Under the pieces are notes generated by a model, which worked only from the letters and a program-made list of their open reading frames with translations, was not told where the DNA came from and did no database searches. A DNA stretch of 5,349 nt from Silvimonas sp. (GTDB lineage Bacteria; Pseudomonadota; Gammaproteobacteria; Burkholderiales; Chitinibacteraceae): contig JASLES010000244.1 in assembly GCA_030151005.1 (NCBI GenBank), positions 1-5,349 of the forward strand, given 5' to 3'. Of this stretch, positions 1-5,349 are shown piece by piece; positions within the stretch are counted from its first letter, which is position 1, and each line of letters opens with the position of its first letter. The position numbers and the translations under genes were made by a program.

Positions 1-473
1 CGTCGGCCACCGTACCGCAACTGGCGCTGGGCGCAGTCACGGCAGATTCGTACATCCTGGCGTGGTCATTACCCATCGCGGCAGCGCCCAACGCACCGTT
101 GCGCTGGCAGTTGCTGGATGCAGACAGTAACGTCGTCTTCGGAGACGTGCAAAAGCGCGCGGTGCAGTGCAACCAGGGCGTAGAAGAGTCGGTCCAGACC
201 GTCACCAGCACGCGCAGCTATTGCGGCAAAGTGCGCATCTTGCGGACAGAGTCTCCGGCACGGATGGCCGTTCAGGTGTGTTTTGACGATGACGATTGCC
301 GTCTGAGTGCGCCGTTGCCGCTGGCTGATGCAGCCGCACAGCCAATATCGCAGCCGACGCCGGCCACGGTCAGCAAGACCGCCTCTGAGCCTGCCGCAGG
401 CGAGCCACCGCCCACCGCCGACGGCAAACCATTTGATCTGCCTGATAACTTTACCCGCACACCACCCCAATGA
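1..473 (+). CDS. Unrecognised protein, C-terminal part (5' end outside window)
   Basis: The reading frame is open from base 3 to a TGA at 471-473, giving the last 156 residues of a protein whose start lies left of the window. I do not recognise the family. The visible part begins with a stretch that could be beta-rich (around LRWQLLDADSNVVFGDV). It has four cysteines at visible residues 56, 74, 93 and 99, the last two flanking an acidic run, FDDDD. From about residue 103 it becomes a proline/alanine/threonine-rich low-complexity tail ending TPPQ. Paired cysteines and such a tail would fit an exported envelope protein, but no signal peptide can be seen because the N-terminus is missing. Its stop codon overlaps the start of the next gene (ATGA), so the two are probably co-transcribed and translationally coupled. 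That overlap is the main reason for preferring this frame over the long antisense frame. A TTG at 99 could be read as a start, but the frame is open upstream of it. Function unknown. Confidence 0.7.
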   Translation, partial: SATVPQLALGAVTADSYILAWSLPIAAAPNAPLRWQLLDADSNVVFGDVQKRAVQCNQGVEESVQTVTSTRSYCGKVRILRTESPARMAVQVCFDDDDCRLSAPLPLADAAAQPISQPTPATVSKTASEPAAGEPPPTADGKPFDLPDNFTRTPPQ

Positions 474-859
474 CGCCTGAATCCAACCCTCCCGTCAGGG
501 ACTATGTTTTCGTCTACGGCACGCTAAAACAGGGCTACCGCAATCATCACTGGATGCGTGGCACGCCCTGCCTGGGCATAGCGCGCACGGTGAATCGGTA
601 TGCGCTTTATCTGGAACAGCGCATTCCATTTCTGTTCAAGCACGAAGCCCGTTACACGGTCAGTGGCGAGCTTTATCAGGTGGATGCCGAACAACTGGCC
701 CATCTGGATGTACTGGAGCGTCATCCTGAGTGGTACACGCGGGAGCGGATTGCAGTACACGCGCCAGATGGCACCGAAGTGCAAGCCTGGGCTTACTTTT
801 GCCCGGCGCCGGTGGGCGCGTTGCTGGCAGAAGGGGTTTATGTAGAAAGTCCGGACTGA
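470..859 (+). CDS. Gamma-glutamylcyclotransferase-like (AIG2/YtfP family) protein
   Basis: A 129-residue cytoplasmic protein of the gamma-glutamylcyclotransferase (GGCT-like, AIG2/YtfP) superfamily. Relatives release 5-oxoproline from gamma-glutamyl amines or peptides, but many bacterial YtfP-type members have no proven substrate. Seen in the sequence: the N-terminal nucleation motif YGTLKQG (residues 16-22) directly after a short hydrophobic strand; SGELY (65-69); and LDVLERHPEWYTR (79-91). The Glu of the last motif (E83) sits where the family's proposed general acid/base lies. Length is normal for a single-domain member. The ATG overlaps the upstream stop (ATGA) and no Shine-Dalgarno sequence is evident before it, so translation is probably coupled to the upstream gene. 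It is followed at once by a strong hairpin terminator and is the last gene of its unit. Family assignment is firm; the biological substrate is not known. Confidence 0.88.
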   Translation: MTPESNPPVRDYVFVYGTLKQGYRNHHWMRGTPCLGIARTVNRYALYLEQRIPFLFKHEARYTVSGELYQVDAEQLAHLDVLERHPEWYTRERIAVHAPDGTEVQAWAYFCPAPVGALLAEGVYVESPD

Positions 860-873
860 GCGTTGCTACACGC

Positions 874-915
874 CACCAGTAAAAAGCCGCCTCACAGGGC
901 GGCTTTTTACTGGTG
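874..915. terminator. Bidirectional rho-independent terminator between convergent genes
   Basis: A perfect 18-bp inverted repeat, CACCAGTAAAAAGCCGCC (874-891), with a 6-base loop TCACAG (892-897) and the exact reverse complement at 898-915. The GC core GCCGCC/GGCGGC is flanked by A5 on the left and T5 on the right, so it can end transcription in both directions. It lies 14 bp after the GGCT-like stop and 8 bp beyond the end of the leftward copper-chaperone gene, exactly where a shared terminator is expected. Confidence 0.93.
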
Positions 916-923
916 CGGATCAA

Positions 924-1400
924 CTAGTGGCTTGCGTTGAATTGACTGGCGCCCAAGCCTTGCACGGTGACATCCACCTCAATGGCCCCAGCGTGCTGCA
1001 ATTGCAGGGCCAGCTTGAAATGATCACCTTCCTTGAGCGGTTTTTTCAGCCCCGTGAGCATGACGTGATAACCATGCGGACTGAAGGTTACGGTCGTCTT
1101 GGGCGCAAGCGCCAGGTTGGGTGCGGCGCGCATCTGCATCATGCCGCCCGCCATTTTCATCTCGTGCACCGAGGCGTCCGTTGCCACTGCGCTTTTTGCG
1201 CCGAGGATGGCATCTACCGTCGCACCGTTATTGCTGATCGTAAAATAAGCCGCACCGGTTTCGGCACCGGGCGGGGTGGCGGGAGACCACGCTTTGGTGA
1301 TCGTGACTGCCGGCGCTTCAGCGGCAAGACAGATCGTCGTTATCGACAAGGTAAAGGGCAGGGCCAGCAATAGTGCTGGGTGTTTCAGTAAATTGAGCAT
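924..1400 (-). CDS. Periplasmic PCu(A)C copper chaperone
   Basis: A 158-residue exported protein of the PCu(A)C family (formerly DUF461). Members bind Cu(I) in the periplasm and in studied cases deliver it to the CuA site of cytochrome c oxidase or act with Sco proteins. Residues 1-27 form a signal peptide: lysine at position 6, a hydrophobic core at 8-25, and likely cleavage near CLAA-EAP. The family metal motif H-X10-M-X21-H-X-M is complete: H79, M90, H112, M114, the last pair inside SPHGYHVMLTGL. Extra methionines at 81, 83, 87 and 88 enrich the site. The ATG at 1400 is chosen because it begins a proper signal peptide and has GGAA a short distance upstream; an earlier TTG (1454) would add 18 residues and overlap the upstream gene. 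It lies 47 bp after the DUF2946 gene, probably in one operon, as commonly seen in copper loci. Function by family is well supported; the target oxidase is not visible here. Confidence 0.94.
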   Translation of the reverse strand: MLNLLKHPALLLALPFTLSITTICLAAEAPAVTITKAWSPATPPGAETGAAYFTISNNGATVDAILGAKSAVATDASVHEMKMAGGMMQMRAAPNLALAPKTTVTFSPHGYHVMLTGLKKPLKEGDHFKLALQLQHAGAIEVDVTVQGLGASQFNASH

Positions 1401-1447
1401 GCGGATTTTCCGTGGTTTAACTGTTCTCAAGACCCGAGCGGGCAGGT

Positions 1448-1819
1448 TTAGCAACAGATCAAACCGGGTGGCCCGGTTGCCGGCGGCAATCCACAGGCTG
1501 CAGTGACAATGTCTGCTGGCAGTGCGGGCGCCAGTTCAATGATCGCCTGCATGCCCAATTGTGGCAGCAGCACCGGCCACGGAGGCAGATGGCTTTGTAG
1601 TGCGCACAGCGGGCACGCACCGGTCAGCAGCGTCAGCGTGCGTCGCCCCGCAGAACCAGGATTGGCCCGCACTCCGCCAGCGCTGCACAGCACCGGATCG
1701 ACCTGGATAGCGCCAGATGCACGCAGCTGACTCACGGTGGGCGCAAAGGCCAACAGGCAGGCGGCCAGCCACGCCAGCGCGGCAGCGGTGAGTTGAGAGC
1801 GGGTCAGATGCATGCGCAT
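1448..1819 (-). CDS. DUF2946 family protein, copper-locus associated
   Basis: A small DUF2946-type protein of 123 residues (125 if the GTG at 1825 is the start). Seen: a hydrophobic N-terminal segment, roughly residues 10-27, ending in APTVSQL, a signal peptide or membrane anchor; one cysteine in VLCSAGG; a CPLC motif near residue 69; a second moderately hydrophobic stretch (LPQLGMQAIIELAPALPADIV); and a C-terminal GPP followed by ICC. These match the family pattern of a Cys, a CPxC, and a late GPP. The family has no established biochemical role, but its members often sit next to PCu(A)C chaperones and TonB receptors, suggesting a part in copper handling. Here it is the first gene of a two-gene leftward unit with PCu(A)C. 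GGAA is spaced 5 bases from the GTG and 11 from the ATG, so the start is not settled. The terminal Cys-Cys is unusual to my eye. Identity good, function inferred from context. Confidence 0.82.
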   Translation of the reverse strand: MRMHLTRSQLTAAALAWLAACLLAFAPTVSQLRASGAIQVDPVLCSAGGVRANPGSAGRRTLTLLTGACPLCALQSHLPPWPVLLPQLGMQAIIELAPALPADIVTAACGLPPATGPPGLICC

Positions 1820-1935
1820 CAGCACTTTGTTCCAGGCAGCAACATGTTGCGGATTCTAGACGCCTGCGTAAACGCCCGATAGAGGGGCAATCGACCAGGG
1901 GGCATACTTGAGCCTTTTTTGGGCGAGGCGGGTCA
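1820..1935. promoter_or_regulatory. Divergent intergenic region, copper unit / eamA
   Basis: About 116 bp between the divergent starts of the DUF2946 gene and eamA, so promoters for both must lie here or overlap the coding ends. A perfect 12-bp palindrome GCAACATGTTGC occupies 1839-1850, and a smaller inverted repeat GCGTAAACGC lies at 1866-1875. CATACT at 1903-1908 could be a -10 for eamA but has no convincing -35. GAGG at 1925-1928, 7 bases before the ATG, is a good ribosome binding site for eamA. I could not place a sigma70 promoter with confidence on either strand. Confidence 0.5.
1839..1850. repeat. Perfect 12-bp palindrome, candidate operator
   Basis: GCAACATGTTGC equals its own reverse complement. 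It sits 19 bp before the chosen DUF2946 start (13 bp before the alternative GTG) and about 85 bp before eamA. A dyad so close to the leftward gene could be an operator for a dimeric repressor. It does not look like the GC-rich dyad bound by CueR-type regulators. No regulator gene is in the window. Confidence 0.4.
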
Positions 1936-2811
1936 ATGCAGGCCAAAGACTGGTTGTCGGCGCTGGTGGTGGTGTTTGTGTGGGGCGTCAACTTTGTGGT
2001 CATCAAAGTCGGCCTGCATGGCGTTCCGCCTATGCTGCTGGGCGCGCTGCGATTTACGCTGGTGGCGTTTCCGGCGGTACTCATCGTGCCGCGTCCGCGC
2101 ATTCCCTGGCCGCAACTGGTGACTTATGGCGCCACCATCAGCCTGGGGCAGTTTGCCTTTCTGTTTTCTGCATTGTACGTGGGCATGCCGGCCGGACTGG
2201 CCTCTTTGGTGTTGCAGGCGCAAGCGTTCTTCACGGTGCTACTGGCGGCATTGCTGTTTGGTGAACCGGTACGCTGGCATAACTTGCTGGGCTTGCTGGT
2301 GGCTGCGGCCGGGCTGGCGCTGATCGGGCTGCATGGCAACGGCGGGTTTAGTGGCCTGGGTTTTGTGCTGACATTGCTGGCGGCGCTGTCCTGGGCCTCT
2401 GGCAATCTGGTGGTCAAGCGAGTAGGACCCGTTAATCCGTTAAGTCTGGTGGTGTGGGGCGCGCTGGTGCCGCCCGTGCCGTTTTTTCTGTTGTCCTGGT
2501 GGCTGGAGGGACCGGCCCGCATCAGCGCCAGCCTGGGCAATCCCGGCTGGCCCAGCGTGGCTGCCCTGATTTACCTGGCGTATGTGGCAACGTGCCTGGG
2601 TTATGCGTTGTGGGGGCGCTTGCTGGCGCATCACCCGGTACGCCAGATTGCGCCGTTGACCTTATTGGTGCCGGTAATTGGCGTGGTGACCGCCGCACTG
2701 GCACTGGGCGAGCAACTGACCGCGCTGCAATGGCTGGGCGGTGCCATTGTGATGGGTGGACTGTTGATCAATGTGTTTGGCCCGACCCTGGCGGCGCGTT
2801 TTTATCGCTGA
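1936..2811 (+). CDS. eamA: O-acetylserine/cysteine exporter, EamA family (DMT superfamily)
   Basis: A 291-residue inner-membrane transporter, close in length and sequence to Escherichia coli EamA (YdeD, about 299 residues), which exports O-acetylserine, cysteine and related metabolites. Two EamA repeats are visible, about residues 5-132 and 141-283, together giving ten predicted membrane helices. Stretches recalling E. coli EamA are VVVFVWGVNFVVIKVGLH (11-28), GMPAGLASLVLQAQAFFT (83-100) and the late APLTLLVPVIG (239-249). Family members are proton- or gradient-driven; the exact substrate here is inferred from this resemblance, not from active-site residues. The ATG at 1936 has GAGG seven bases upstream. 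It is transcribed away from the copper unit and converges on yciH with only 11 bp between the stops, where I see no hairpin terminator. Other DMT exporters share the fold, but the closeness to EamA makes this the best reading. Confidence 0.88.
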   Translation: MQAKDWLSALVVVFVWGVNFVVIKVGLHGVPPMLLGALRFTLVAFPAVLIVPRPRIPWPQLVTYGATISLGQFAFLFSALYVGMPAGLASLVLQAQAFFTVLLAALLFGEPVRWHNLLGLLVAAAGLALIGLHGNGGFSGLGFVLTLLAALSWASGNLVVKRVGPVNPLSLVVWGALVPPVPFFLLSWWLEGPARISASLGNPGWPSVAALIYLAYVATCLGYALWGRLLAHHPVRQIAPLTLLVPVIGVVTAALALGEQLTALQWLGGAIVMGGLLINVFGPTLAARFYR

Positions 2812-2822
2812 TTGCAGGCGCT

Positions 2823-3182
2823 TTAGCCGCCCGCGCGTTTGGCGGCCAGATTGCGTTTTTTCAATTCGGCCAGGACCACATCGACATGATCCCCCTGGAT
2901 TTCAATCACGCCGTCCTTGATGGTGCCGCCTGAGCCACACACGGCTTTGAGTTGACGGGCCAGGGCGGTCAGGCTGGCCGCATCCATTACCGCGCCCTTG
3001 ATCAAGGTCACCCCTTTGCCTTTGCGACCCTTGGTCTCTCGCATTACCCGGATAACGCCATCGGCAAAACCGACCGGCTGTGCTGGCTGGCAGATGCACC
3101 GGGCTTCTGGCTGACGACACTGCGGACACATCCGGCCGTGTTCGGTGGAATAGACCAGACCGCCTTGCGCCAACGGCTTCAT
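2823..3182 (-). CDS. yciH: SUI1/eIF1-like protein YciH with Cys-rich N-terminus
   Basis: A 119-residue bacterial SUI1-domain protein, the YciH type related to eukaryotic initiation factor eIF1. E. coli YciH can influence initiation fidelity in vitro and has been linked to stress-time translation control. Family landmarks: LVYSTEHGR (9-17), RETKGRKGKGV (48-58), VCGSGGTIKDG (81-91), VIEIQGD (92-98) and the terminal AGG. Between the first landmark and the SUI1 domain lies CPQC (19-22) followed by CIC (29-31), four cysteines spaced like a small zinc knuckle and absent from E. coli YciH. The frame is open to a GTG at 3248, but the ATG at 3182 is preferred: family similarity begins just after it, an AGG lies 9 bases upstream, and the extra 22 residues look unlike the family. 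It converges with eamA and diverges from the EAL gene. Confidence 0.9.
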   Translation of the reverse strand: MKPLAQGGLVYSTEHGRMCPQCRQPEARCICQPAQPVGFADGVIRVMRETKGRKGKGVTLIKGAVMDAASLTALARQLKAVCGSGGTIKDGVIEIQGDHVDVVLAELKKRNLAAKRAGG

Positions 3183-3377
3183 ATGCAACTGCCTGTGTTC
3201 AGAATGAAAGCGCCCAAGCATAGCAGGGCCATTCATGCGCAGGCACACTTGCCGTGCATTTTTCCAGGAAAGAGCGACATTTGCTGGCTATGAATTGAGA
3301 GTGCCGGCGGTGTTCGACGGCATCTTGCCCATGAAAACCTCACGCCTGCTGATGACGCTGCCGGAAAAAACGCCCTG
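3183..3377. promoter_or_regulatory. Divergent intergenic region, yciH / EAL gene
   Basis: About 195 bp between the two divergent starts. On the minus strand TGCTATGCT (3217-3225) is an extended -10-like element with a weak -35 near 3240; it would start yciH transcription about 30 bases before the ATG at 3182, which agrees with that start. An 11-bp inverted repeat TTTCCAGGAAA lies at 3261-3271. For the rightward EAL gene, TATGAA at 3289-3294 could be a -10 but lacks a -35. A short reading frame overlapping the EAL start is listed separately. Confidence 0.4.
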
Positions 3378-3378
3378 A
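3235..3378 (+). CDS. Possible small ORF overlapping the EAL gene start (TGATG)
   Basis: An open frame of 47 codons starting at ATG 3235, or 15 codons from an internal ATG at 3331 (MKTSRLLMTLPEKTP). Its TGA at 3376-3378 shares a base with the ATG of the EAL gene (TGATG), an arrangement typical of translational coupling. The EAL gene has only GGAA 11 bases before its ATG, so ribosomes finishing this frame could help initiation there. Neither ATG has a convincing ribosome binding site and I do not recognise the peptide, so this may be chance. I list it because the overlap is exact and lies in a region with no other gene on this strand. Confidence 0.25.
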   Translation: MRRHTCRAFFQERATFAGYELRVPAVFDGILPMKTSRLLMTLPEKTP

Positions 3379-4979
3379 TGTTGACGATCCCCCATAAATC
3401 CTTGTTGCATCGATCCATTGTTGCACTCGTGGTGCTGGGCATTATCGCTGTGGCGACCATCCCGGTAGCGTTGATGACCTACGTGGCCGAAAAACGCGCG
3501 CAAGTGCGCGAATATGAAGCGCTATCGCTCTATGCCCGACGTGGCCTGGCCCGCATAGAACTGGTCTACAACAATGCCCGTGATGCCCTGGGTCAGATGC
3601 GGCAGATCACCGCTGAGCCATGCAGCGATGAATACATGGCCGACATGCGCCGGGTTTCGCTGATGCACCGTTATGTGCAGGACGTCGTCACCCTGCGCGA
3701 TCGGGATTACCTGATGTGTGGAGCCATGCTTGGGCGCTTTGCTCATCAGAACCGGCTGGGCAAACCCTCCTGGGAGGGGCCGCATTATCGGGTCTGGTTG
3801 CATGCTTATGACATAGAAGACACCGGCAAACCCATGCTGATGATTGCGGATGACGCGCATGCGGTGTTGCTGGACCCGGAATCGCTGGTCGATGTGGTAG
3901 TCGAAGACCCGACATTGTCCTTGTCTGTGGTGGGTACGGGCACCAACGAGGTCGTGGCCTCCTGGCACAACGCGCGACCGGAATTTATCCTGAAGGGCTA
4001 CCGGGAGTCCGGCCGGCGCCAGGCTGATGGCGTTTACTACATTACCGTTAAATCGGCGCAATTGCCGATTGCGGTGGTGGCGGGCGAACCATCAATCAAC
4101 CTGCTGCGCCACTGGTACGCCGCGCTGCGTATCTGGTTGCCCTTGGGCGTAGCGCTGGGCTTTGCAACTGCGGCCGCGCTGTTGATCTACATCCGCAATC
4201 GCGGGTCATTGGTGGGGCAATTGCGCTATGCCATCCGCCGTGGGCAGTTGGCTGTGCACTATCAGCCCATTGTTGATCTGGAGACACGCCGCTGCATTGG
4301 TGCTGAAGCGTTGGTGCGCTGGCCGCAATCCAGGGGGGCGATGGTGCGGCCGGACGTCTTTGTGCCGCTGGCCGAAGACAACCACCTGATCCAGCCCATG
4401 ACGGATCTGGTGCTGAATCTGGTCTGCAAGGACATGGCTACGTTATTGCAACTGCGCAGCGATCTGTATGTGTCGATCAACCTGGCCGCTATTGACCTCA
4501 GTACCGAGCGCTTTTGCACGGTATTGGGCCGCACATTGACGGCTTATGGCATAGAGCCCCAGCGCATTGCGATAGAAGCGACCGAGCGTGGGTTCATGCA
4601 CGCACAAACGGCCGTTGGCATCATCCAGCAACTGCGCCGGATGGGGCATCGGGTATTGATTGATGACTTTGGTACGGGCTACTCCGGGCTGTCTTATTTG
4701 CAGACGTTCCAGGTGGATGTCCTCAAGATCGATAAATCGTTTATCGATACCGTTGGCACAGAAGCCGCTACCGCCAGTGTCGCACCGCATATCGTGGAGA
4801 TCGGCCATAGCCTGCAGCTGAAAATGATTGCCGAAGGGGTAGAGAATGAAGCGCAGGCGGCCTGGCTGGTAGCCCATGGCGTACAAAGCGGGCAGGGCTG
4901 GCTGTTTGGCAAACCCATGCCAGCGCCGGCGTTCATGGACTATTTGAACCATGAGCGCCAGAAAGCACGCGGCGTTTAA
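3378..4979 (+). CDS. Membrane c-di-GMP phosphodiesterase, CSS-type sensor plus EAL domain
   Basis: A 533-residue inner-membrane protein built like E. coli PdeB/PdeC: helix 1 (about 13-35), periplasmic CSS-motif domain (36-250), helix 2 (252-272), cytoplasmic EAL domain (about 278-523). It should hydrolyse cyclic di-GMP to pGpG and so lower this signal. Residues lining up with the known EAL active site, with near-identical spacing, are all present: E310 of EAL, N368, E400, D429 and D430 (DDFGTGYS), K450, E486 (EGVE), Q506. Catalysis is therefore expected. In PdeC two periplasmic cysteines form a disulfide that controls activity and breakdown; here C82 (PCSDEY) and C114 correspond. The second motif reads CGA rather than the name-giving CSS. 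No GGDEF domain is present. ATG 3378 is the only good start: the in-frame stop upstream is at 3291 and no other ATG intervenes. A bidirectional terminator follows. Confidence 0.93.
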   Translation: MLTIPHKSLLHRSIVALVVLGIIAVATIPVALMTYVAEKRAQVREYEALSLYARRGLARIELVYNNARDALGQMRQITAEPCSDEYMADMRRVSLMHRYVQDVVTLRDRDYLMCGAMLGRFAHQNRLGKPSWEGPHYRVWLHAYDIEDTGKPMLMIADDAHAVLLDPESLVDVVVEDPTLSLSVVGTGTNEVVASWHNARPEFILKGYRESGRRQADGVYYITVKSAQLPIAVVAGEPSINLLRHWYAALRIWLPLGVALGFATAAALLIYIRNRGSLVGQLRYAIRRGQLAVHYQPIVDLETRRCIGAEALVRWPQSRGAMVRPDVFVPLAEDNHLIQPMTDLVLNLVCKDMATLLQLRSDLYVSINLAAIDLSTERFCTVLGRTLTAYGIEPQRIAIEATERGFMHAQTAVGIIQQLRRMGHRVLIDDFGTGYSGLSYLQTFQVDVLKIDKSFIDTVGTEAATASVAPHIVEIGHSLQLKMIAEGVENEAQAAWLVAHGVQSGQGWLFGKPMPAPAFMDYLNHERQKARGV

Positions 4980-4997
4980 TGTGTGCCCTTAACGTGA

Positions 4998-5023
4998 AAA
5001 AAGCGCCATCTCTGGCGCTTTTT
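4998..5023. terminator. Bidirectional rho-independent terminator, EAL gene / serB
   Basis: An 11-bp perfect stem AAAAAGCGCCA (4998-5008), a 4-base loop TCTC, and TGGCGCTTTTT (5013-5023). The six-pair GC-rich core is flanked by A5 on one side and T5 on the other, so it can serve both the rightward EAL gene (stop 18 bp earlier) and the leftward serB (stop 30 bp beyond). Confidence 0.93.
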
Positions 5024-5053
5024 CGGTTAGGTCAGACCTGCAATCCGGCTACC

Positions 5054-5349
5054 TCAGGGCGTGACAAAGTAGTTCAACACCCCATCCAGCCCCACATGAT
5101 TGATGCAGTATGGTGCTTCGGCCTGGACTTTAGGCTTGGCATGACACGCCACGCCAAAGCCAGCCTCATGCAGCATCGGCAGATCATTGGCCCCGTCGCC
5201 CATGGCCACAACTTGTTCCGGGCGCAGCCCCAATTCTTCGCGCATGCGGATTAACTCGGATTTCTTGCGCTGGGCATCGACGATGTCGCCAATCACCCGG
5301 CCAGTGAGCTTGCCGTCGATGATTTCCAGCTCGTTGGCAATGGTGCGGG
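5054..5349 (-). CDS. serB: Phosphoserine phosphatase SerB, C-terminal part (5' end outside window)
   Basis: The last 98 or so residues of SerB, a cytoplasmic HAD-family phosphatase that makes L-serine from O-phosphoserine, the final step of serine synthesis. Seen: LEIIDGKLTGRVIGDIVDAQ, typical of SerB; the HAD lysine region in QRKKSEL; and the Mg-binding motif GDGANDLPML, followed by AGFGVACHAKP. The frame is open to the right edge, so the catalytic DxDxT motif and any N-terminal ACT-like domain lie outside. The GTG at 5296 lies inside the conserved domain and is not the start. The stop is TGA at 5056-5054. It converges on the EAL gene across a shared terminator. Confidence 0.95.
   Translation of the reverse strand, partial: RTIANELEIIDGKLTGRVIGDIVDAQRKKSELIRMREELGLRPEQVVAMGDGANDLPMLHEAGFGVACHAKPKVQAEAPYCINHVGLDGVLNYFVTP

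Noticed and set aside
69..470. Long antisense reading frame (133 codons) opposite the first gene
   Set aside because: Rich in Arg, Cys and Gly with no recognisable motif; the forward frame enters from the edge and overlaps the GGCT-like gene by ATGA, which fits a real gene better.
927..1373. Rightward 148-codon frame opposite the PCu(A)C gene
   Set aside because: The opposite strand carries the complete H-X10-M-X21-H-X-M motif and a signal peptide; this frame has only Arg/His-rich filler.
1536..2102. Leftward 188-codon frame across the DUF2946 gene and the eamA start
   Set aside because: It runs antisense to eamA and out of frame with DUF2946, has low-complexity Arg/Ser/Thr content and no family features; a shadow of high-GC coding sequence.
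2806..2830. Possible terminator between the convergent eamA and yciH stops
   Set aside because: Only 11 bp separate the stops and I found no stem with a T-tract in either direction.
2454..2933. Rightward 159-codon frame over the end of eamA and into yciH
   Set aside because: Out of frame with eamA and antisense to yciH, both of which have clear family motifs.
3522..4061. Leftward 179-codon frame opposite the sensor domain of the EAL gene
   Set aside because: No motif; the forward frame has a continuous, well-matched CSS-EAL architecture.
4443..4952. Leftward 169-codon frame opposite the EAL domain
   Set aside because: Antisense to a region in which every EAL catalytic residue is present at the proper spacing.
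4979..5254. Rightward 91-codon frame starting at the end of the EAL gene
   Set aside because: It reads through the terminator hairpin and lies antisense to serB, whose GDGAND motif is unmistakable.

Overview
The window looks like an ordinary chromosomal segment of a proteobacterium, most likely a betaproteobacterium and perhaps of the order Neisseriales. The taxonomic hint is inference from moderately high GC, dense packing, a DUF2946 plus PCu(A)C pair, a CSS-motif EAL protein and a YciH with a cysteine-rich N-terminus. No RNA gene, insertion sequence, CRISPR array or phage gene is visible.

Layout from left to right: (1) the 3' end of an unrecognised cysteine-containing protein, rightward, overlapping by ATGA a gamma-glutamylcyclotransferase-like gene (470-859). 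(2) A strong bidirectional hairpin terminator (874-915). (3) A leftward two-gene copper-handling unit: a DUF2946 membrane/periplasmic protein (1819-1448), then a periplasmic PCu(A)C copper chaperone (1400-924) with a complete copper-binding motif. (4) A divergent intergenic region (1820-1935) containing a perfect 12-bp palindrome. (5) A rightward eamA-type O-acetylserine/cysteine exporter (1936-2811). (6) A convergent leftward sui1/yciH gene (3182-2823). (7) A divergent intergenic region (3183-3377) with a short reading frame whose stop overlaps the next start. (8) A rightward membrane-anchored c-di-GMP phosphodiesterase with an N-terminal CSS-type sensor and a C-terminal EAL domain (3378-4979). 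(9) A second bidirectional terminator (4998-5023). (10) The 3' end of a leftward serB phosphoserine phosphatase, running off the right edge.

The genes form several small transcription units rather than one system. The copper pair plausibly supplies Cu(I) to cytochrome oxidase or buffers periplasmic copper. EamA and SerB both touch serine/cysteine metabolism but lie about 2.2 kb apart in separate units, so a joint role is only a guess. No clear new multi-gene system is visible. The most interesting points are the altered CSS motif in the EAL protein, the small ORF in front of it, and the palindrome between the copper unit and eamA.
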